Part shown: one piece after another, positions 5,674 to 8,982 of the stretch
Layout of the letters: every line of letters starts with the position of its first letter
Position numbering within the stretch: the first letter of the stretch is position 1
NCBI GenBank assembly: GCA_045532145.1
Contig: JAZSFJ010000025.1
Span: forward strand, 1-8,982
Origin: SIG459 sp045532145
Lineage (GTDB): Bacteria > Bacillota > Clostridia > Oscillospirales > Oscillospiraceae
Reading direction: 5' to 3'
DNA length: 8,982 nucleotides
The notes under the pieces: model-generated
What the model was told of the DNA's origin: nothing
The model's input: the letters and a program-made list of their open reading frames with translations, nothing else
The model's database searches: none
Made by a program: the position numbers and the translations under genes

Positions 5674-6936
5674 TCAGCTGTACTGCTCAACGAGAGCAAC
5701 AGCTGCGTCGTAGACTTCCTGAGCGCCTTCGCCGGTCTCAGCGATCCACTGCTCAGCGACGGTCTGGTAAACAGCCTGGAGCTCAGCCTCGAACTCAGCA
5801 GAAGGAGCATAGATGGTGCCGCCGTTCTGGAGAGCTACATAGCGGCCAGCAGCCTCCCAGTAGTTCCAAATGTCAACCATGTTCATGAGGTAGTCGCCGG
5901 AAACGGACTTGACAGCCTCAGCATAGCCCATCTCTTCAACGATAGCCCAAACGTCGTTGTTGGCAAGCAGAGCGTAAGCAGAGCAGCCGACGTTGGAGTC
6001 AACGTAGTAGTTCAGGACGCCGGGGTCAGCAAGAGCGAAGGACTTGATGCCGTGCCAGTCGGTAACAACGTAAGAGAAGATACCGGTGGAGATGTTGTTG
6101 TAAACATCACCGATGGGGCAGCCCATAACGGTTGCGCCAGCAGCGGTAACAAACATCTGAGCAGGGCCGTTGTTGGCGCGGATGTTGCCAACGATAGCAT
6201 CAACAGAGTTGATTTCCTCGGTGCCCTTGTAGGACAGAGGAGAAGTGCAGTTGGTCCACAGGAAGAGGACTTCGCCTTCGTCATACTCAGCCTGGATGGC
6301 AGGAGTGGACTTGTAGAGCTCCCACATAGCGTTGGAACCGACAGTTGCGTCCTTGATGCCAAGAGCAGGATTCTGGATGACGTTGGTCAGGGGGAAGTAG
6401 CCCTTGAAGTAGCAGGGCAGAGTCCAGCCGAAGTCGATGGTACCGGAAACCATGTCGTCAACAACAGCCATGGTGCCGGAGTGAGTGCCGGAGTAGCCGA
6501 TATCGAAGTCGATAGCGCCTTCGGTAGCGATGGTGACAGCGTCAGCCCAAGCGGTGAGGAACTCGCCGGGAGCGGAGTCAACGGGGTCATGGCAAGCGAG
6601 GGTGAAGGTGATCTCGGGAGCGACATCTGCATAAGCAGCAGCCTGCTCAGCAAGAGCAGCGATCACAGCGTAGGACTGTGCCCAGTTGCCGTTTTCCTTG
6701 GTGGGCTCGGAGCTGCCGTCCCACTCTGCGCCGGCTGCGAAGTCAGCCTTGGTGGGCAGAGCTGCGGGAGCGGGATCTTCGGGAGCCTCAGGAGCTTCAG
6801 GAGCTTCGGGGGTGGTGGGATCTGCAGGAGCCTCGGGAGCAGCGGGAGCCTGGGGCTCGGCAGGAGTTTCGCCGCAAGCAGCAAACATGGAGATAACCAT
6901 CAGGGCTGCAAGAACGATTGCGAGAACTTTTTTCAT
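5674..6936 (-). CDS. dctP: TRAP transporter solute-binding lipoprotein (DctP type)
   Basis: This is the extracytoplasmic solute receptor that delivers substrate to the DctQM permease. In a Gram-positive cell it is anchored to the membrane by lipid. Residues 1-20 form a lipoprotein signal peptide with lipobox FAAC and Cys21 as the modified residue. A linker rich in Ala, Pro and Glu (22-62), with APE repeats, follows. Residues 63-107 are an extra acidic/Ala-rich segment, and the binding domain starts at about 108 (ITFTLACHDPVDS). The DctP pattern is seen in VSGTIDFGW (163-171), in R253 of NIRANNGPA, aligned by eye with the family's carboxylate-binding Arg, and in GDVYNNISTG (276-285). At 420 residues it is longer than the usual 320-350, mainly because of residues 22-107. 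The ATG at 6934-6936 has AAGGAGG (complement of 6944-6950). It lies 58 bp after dctM and is flanked by hairpins. The substrate is unknown, with an organic acid likely from R253. Confidence 0.92.
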   Translation of the reverse strand: MKKVLAIVLAALMVISMFAACGETPAEPQAPAAPEAPADPTTPEAPEAPEAPEDPAPAALPTKADFAAGAEWDGSSEPTKENGNWAQSYAVIAALAEQAAAYADVAPEITFTLACHDPVDSAPGEFLTAWADAVTIATEGAIDFDIGYSGTHSGTMAVVDDMVSGTIDFGWTLPCYFKGYFPLTNVIQNPALGIKDATVGSNAMWELYKSTPAIQAEYDEGEVLFLWTNCTSPLSYKGTEEINSVDAIVGNIRANNGPAQMFVTAAGATVMGCPIGDVYNNISTGIFSYVVTDWHGIKSFALADPGVLNYYVDSNVGCSAYALLANNDVWAIVEEMGYAEAVKSVSGDYLMNMVDIWNYWEAAGRYVALQNGGTIYAPSAEFEAELQAVYQTVAEQWIAETGEGAQEVYDAAVALVEQYS

Positions 6937-6973
6937 GATTTTGCCTCCTTAAAATTTTATGCAGGGGTATGTA

Positions 6974-6998
6974 TTAATGCGGGATTTACCCGGATTAA
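6974..6998 (-). other. Short hairpin at the dctM-dctP junction
   Basis: TTAAT (6974-6978) pairs with ATTAA (6994-6998), and CGGG (6980-6983) with CCCG (6989-6992), separated by one mismatch and closed by a 5-base loop. The hairpin covers the dctM stop codon and precedes the dctP ribosome site by about 24 bases. It lacks a U-tract, so it is not a terminator. A role in mRNA processing or stability at the 5' side of dctP is possible but unproven. Confidence 0.4.
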
Positions 6999-8362
6999 CC
7001 GTATCTCATAAAGCTGGGCATCCAAACTGCAATCTCGGGGAAGATGATGACGATGGCAAGAGCCACGACGATACCGAGAAGGAAGGGTGCGGTGCCCTTG
7101 AAGACCTGACCCAGAGTCATGTCGGGTGCTATACCTGCCATAACATAGCAGCACATACCAACAGGAGGAGTCATAAGTCCGAATTCCATCAGCATGACCA
7201 TCAGGACGCCGAACCACATACGGTCGCAGGTCTGGATATCGAGAGCACCCATTGCGACGGTGTAGTCATAAGCATCGATGAGGGGCAGGAAGATGGGGGT
7301 GAGCAGAACGATGAGGGGCAGGGAGTCAACGAAGCAGCCCAGAATACCATAGATGAGAAGGCAGACTGCCAGGACCAGCCACTTGCTCAGGTCGTACTGC
7401 AGGCAGAAAGTTGCAAGTGCCTTGGAAAGGCCGGTGAGGGAGAAGAACTGACCGAGAAGGTCGGAACCGATCATGATCAGGAAGATCATTGCGGTGGTCT
7501 CAAGAGTTTCCTTGAGGGCGGCAACAACGTTCTTGAAGGTGAACTTCTTCTTGAGGGCCATGAAAATGAAGGAGCCGAAGGCGCCTATAGCGCCACCTTC
7601 AGTAGCGGAGCACCAACCAAGAAGAATACCGCCGAGAACCATGATGAAGAGAATAAGAACAGGAAGGATACCAAGCAGGGACTTCATCTTTTCCTTGAAG
7701 CTGAACTTGCGGCCCTTGGGACCGGCTTCGGGGTCAATAGCGCAGATGACGAGAACGGTTGCGCTATAGCAGCAGCAAAGAAGAACACCGGGGAGAATAC
7801 CGGAGATGAACATGGGTCCGACACCGACACCGGCGTTGATACCATAGAGCATAAATCCAACGCTGGGAGGTATCAGAATACCCAGAGTACCACCGGCAGA
7901 GATAGCGCCGGCAGAGAGTGTGCGCTTGTAGCCGTACTTATCCATTTCGGGAAGGCAGATCTTACCCATGGATGCGGTAGTGGCGGTTGCAGAGCCGCAG
8001 ATAGCGCCAAAGAATGCGCAGGCAATCTCGGTTGCGATGGCAAGACCACCGCGGATGCGGCTGACAAAGGTATAGCAGGCAGCGTAAAGCTCCTGGCTGA
8101 TACCGGCGTAGTAGCAAACAACGCCCATCAATGTAAACATCGGGATGACCACCAGAGATTCCTTACTGCAGGAACCGAAGGGGCCGGTTTTGAAAGCGCC
8201 GATAGCGCGGGTGAACGCCATTCCGGCGTTGTACTTCTGCGCGTTCATATAGAAAATACCGACAAAGCCGACAAGTGCCATTGCCAGACCGATGTGCATT
8301 CCCATGAACAGCAGAATCAGCAGAATAACCAGACCAAGAACGCCGGCTATGATTCCACTCAT
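6995..8362 (-). CDS. dctM: TRAP transporter large membrane subunit (DctM type)
   Basis: This is the large transmembrane subunit, 455 residues, that carries solute across the membrane driven by an ion (usually Na+) gradient. It is hydrophobic throughout, with about a dozen segments including helical hairpins. DctM features are FGAICGSATATTASMG (118-133), GGTLGILIPPS (157-167), CSATEGGAIG (251-260), a DSLPLIVLLTPIFLPL stretch (346-361) and TPPVGMCCYV (398-407). The repeated small-residue and PP motifs fit the inverted-repeat fold with Na+ sites known for this family. Its length matches the usual 425-460. The ATG at 8360-8362 is the first start after an in-frame TGA; AGGAG (complement of 8374-8378) lies 11 bases upstream, slightly far. 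It is the first gene of the cluster, with dctP 58 bp downstream. It contains clusters of Cys, for example at 196-198 and 404-405, which is unusual but within membrane segments. Confidence 0.95.
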   Translation of the reverse strand: MSGIIAGVLGLVILLILLFMGMHIGLAMALVGFVGIFYMNAQKYNAGMAFTRAIGAFKTGPFGSCSKESLVVIPMFTLMGVVCYYAGISQELYAACYTFVSRIRGGLAIATEIACAFFGAICGSATATTASMGKICLPEMDKYGYKRTLSAGAISAGGTLGILIPPSVGFMLYGINAGVGVGPMFISGILPGVLLCCCYSATVLVICAIDPEAGPKGRKFSFKEKMKSLLGILPVLILFIMVLGGILLGWCSATEGGAIGAFGSFIFMALKKKFTFKNVVAALKETLETTAMIFLIMIGSDLLGQFFSLTGLSKALATFCLQYDLSKWLVLAVCLLIYGILGCFVDSLPLIVLLTPIFLPLIDAYDYTVAMGALDIQTCDRMWFGVLMVMLMEFGLMTPPVGMCCYVMAGIAPDMTLGQVFKGTAPFLLGIVVALAIVIIFPEIAVWMPSFMRYG

Positions 8363-8390
8363 AACTTCTCACACTCCTAAAAGATTTGGT

Positions 8391-8410
8391 GCCTCCCCTC
8401 CGGGACAGGC
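8391..8410 (-). other. Possible leader hairpin before dctM
   Basis: In the minus-strand RNA, GCC and TCCC, separated by a two-base bulge, can pair with GGGA and GGC around the loop GGAG. The hairpin is 12 bases upstream of the dctM ribosome site and sits in a predicted leader of about 100 bases. The stem is only 7 bp, and I do not recognise any riboswitch class in the leader. Confidence 0.25.
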
Positions 8411-8474
8411 ATGATGTTTATATTCGACAAAACCACCAGCGCGCACTACATGAATTTTATCGAACATGCGTTAC

Positions 8475-8502
8475 ATCATAATTTAACACTAAGCATAATC
8501 AA
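8475..8502 (-). promoter_or_regulatory. Candidate promoter of the TRAP operon
   Basis: On the minus strand TATGAT (complement of 8475-8480) lies 16 bases from TTGATT (complement of 8497-8502). These match the -10 with one and the -35 with two mismatches, and the -35 is identical to that of the tRNA-Gly promoter. The start would be near 8468, leaving a leader of about 105 bases. TGCA dyads at 8511-8544 then lie at about -43 to -76, the usual position for LysR-type activators. Confidence 0.45.
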
Positions 8503-8510
8503 TTAGCAAA

Positions 8511-8544
8511 TGCATATTTTATGCAATGTCATGCATTTTTGCAT
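8511..8544. promoter_or_regulatory. Phased TGCA dyads, candidate LysR-type operator upstream of dctM
   Basis: Four TGCA half-sites start at 8511, 8522, 8532 and 8540, that is, 11, 10 and 8 bases apart. They form two dyads, TGCAT-ATTTT-ATGCA (8511-8525) and ATGCA-TTTT-TGCAT (8531-8544). LysR-type regulators bind such interrupted dyads, often as tetramers across two adjacent sites. The adjacent divergent LysR gene is the natural candidate to bind them. The binding is inferred. Confidence 0.55.
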
Positions 8545-8686
8545 CGTTATTTCGTTATTTTCGCTCATTGTTTTTGATGAAGCAATATTGTATTATTACA
8601 TTAAAATATATATAGCGATGCTTTATCTGCATAATTGCCATATCAAAGCACTGTTAATTTTCCGTTCAATAATAGCCACATTTTTT
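8545..8686. other. AT-rich intergenic spacer
   Basis: This part of the 407-bp gap between dctM and the divergent LysR gene is strongly AT-rich, with one further TGCA half-site at 8628. I see no gene, RNA structure or repeat in it that I can support. A small reading frame crossing it has no ribosome site and skewed composition. Confidence 0.5.
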
Positions 8687-8707
8687 GTTTTGCATTTTTT
8701 GCAAAAC
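8687..8707. promoter_or_regulatory. TGCA dyad, candidate autoregulatory LysR-type operator
   Basis: GTTTTGCA (8687-8694) and TGCAAAAC (8700-8707) form a perfect 8-bp dyad around TTTTT. Its core TGCA-N5-TGCA also fits the T-N11-A box of LysR-type sites (8691-8703). It sits just upstream of the -10 of the regulator gene, overlapping the expected -35 zone, which is typical for autorepression. The core resembles the dyad at 8531-8544. Confidence 0.55.
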
Positions 8708-8728
8708 AGTTCCTTCCATTTTTCATGA

Positions 8729-8734
8729 TATAAT
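8729..8734 (+). promoter_or_regulatory. -10 box of the LysR-type regulator gene
   Basis: A perfect TATAAT lies 35 bases before the ATG. No good -35 hexamer is found at 16-18 bases upstream (about 8706-8712), so the promoter may be weak or extended by the T-rich tract upstream. The start would be near 8741. Confidence 0.55.
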
Positions 8735-8769
8735 GACACCGATGCATACAGGTAGTACAGGAGATTTAT

Positions 8770-8982
8770 ATGTCAGCCAGCTTTGACGCCTACAAAGTTT
8801 TTTATTATGTTGGCAAATACAACAACATCACACATGCTGCTAATGCACTTTTTCTTTCGCAGTCTACAGTCAGCCGTTCAATTCAAAGTCTCGAGTCAGA
8901 TCTTGGCTGCAAGCTGTTTGAACGTTTCCAGCATGGAGTAACGCTTACCGCAGAGGGAGAAATGCTTTACGGCCATGTTGCC
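8770..8982 (+). CDS. LysR-type transcriptional regulator, N-terminal part (cut by window end)
   Basis: The first 71 residues are present, and the frame is open to the last base of the window. They form the winged helix-turn-helix of the LysR family: a leading helix (FDAYKVFYYVGKYNN, 5-19), the HTH ITHAANALFLSQSTVSRSIQ (20-39), then SLESDLGCKLFERF (40-53) and the wing TLTAEGEMLY (58-67). All the family's hallmark positions are present, including the Ala-Ala of the HTH, SQSTVSRSI and LESDLG.KLFER. The effector domain lies outside the window. The ATG follows AGGAGA (8759-8764) at good distance. It is divergent from the TRAP operon with a long AT-rich gap containing dyads, the classic layout for a regulator that controls the neighbouring operon and itself. 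The likely inducer is the TRAP substrate or a metabolite of it, which is inference. Confidence 0.95.
   Translation, partial: MSASFDAYKVFYYVGKYNNITHAANALFLSQSTVSRSIQSLESDLGCKLFERFQHGVTLTAEGEMLYGHVA

Noticed and set aside
6770..6850. Tandem DNA repeat of GGAGC-type units considered as a separate repeat element or CRISPR-like array
   Set aside because: It is the coding sequence of the APE-rich linker of DctP, in frame, with imperfect short units and no spacers.
5662..7011. Open frame of 449 codons on the plus strand opposite dctP
   Set aside because: It is codon-aligned antisense to a clear DctP gene, has no ribosome site, and gives a low-complexity protein. It exists because dctP avoids TTA, CTA and TCA.
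6959..8380. Open frame of 473 codons on the plus strand opposite dctM
   Set aside because: It is codon-aligned antisense to a DctM gene with clear family motifs. The translated protein is rich in Asp, Glu, His and Gly with no recognisable domain, as expected of the complement of a membrane protein.
8363..8470. Riboswitch in the dctM leader
   Set aside because: Only one weak 7-bp hairpin is visible and no conserved core of a known class is recognised.
8510..8728. Small 72-codon frame in the AT-rich gap before the LysR gene
   Set aside because: It has no ribosome site, its composition reflects AT-rich DNA, and it runs through the candidate operators and up to the promoter of the regulator.

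Overview
The window looks like a piece of a chromosome from an anaerobic Firmicute of the Clostridia, probably an Oscillospiraceae-like gut lineage. This rests on the style of the lipoprotein signal and Ala/Pro/Glu linker, on strong AGGAGG-type ribosome sites, on a tRNA with an encoded CCA end, and on the gene types. It is an impression from sequence style, not a database result. I see no phage, insertion sequence, CRISPR array or defence island. The genes are ordinary families; the more interesting material lies between them.

Left part (1-3826): after a strong hairpin at the window edge and a gene-poor leader come two overlapping genes on the plus strand. They encode the two halves of a heterodimeric ABC exporter (599 and 606 residues). 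The first half has Asp in place of the catalytic Glu, and the second has a degenerate signature motif. Together they would form one degenerate and one active ATP site, as in the TM287/TM288 and BmrCD-type exporters. A long bidirectional terminator separates this operon from a convergent HAD-family phosphatase-like gene (3824-4531, minus).

Middle part (4532-4976): a non-coding stretch holds two copies of a structured repeat of roughly 90 bp. It ends against a minus-strand tRNA-Gly(CCC) gene that has a clear promoter and a hairpin terminator. The terminator stem reaches into the 3' end of the tRNA itself.

Right part (4941-8982): a minus-strand TRAP transporter cluster reads, in transcription order, dctM (large membrane subunit), dctP (lipoprotein solute-binding protein), dctQ (small membrane subunit). 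It ends in a good intrinsic terminator. The usual order is P-Q-M, so M-P-Q is less common. dctP is flanked by hairpins, and dctQ starts with TTG. All three TRAP genes avoid TTA, CTA and TCA codons completely, which suggests high expression. A LysR-type regulator begins divergently at 8770 and runs off the window. The 407-bp AT-rich gap between them contains a cluster of TGCA half-sites arranged as dyads. These are good candidates for LysR operators that control the TRAP operon and the regulator itself.

In physiological terms, the TRAP system would import an organic acid or similar solute using an ion gradient, under LysR control. The ABC pair would export a drug, lipid or peptide. Neither substrate can be read from the sequence.
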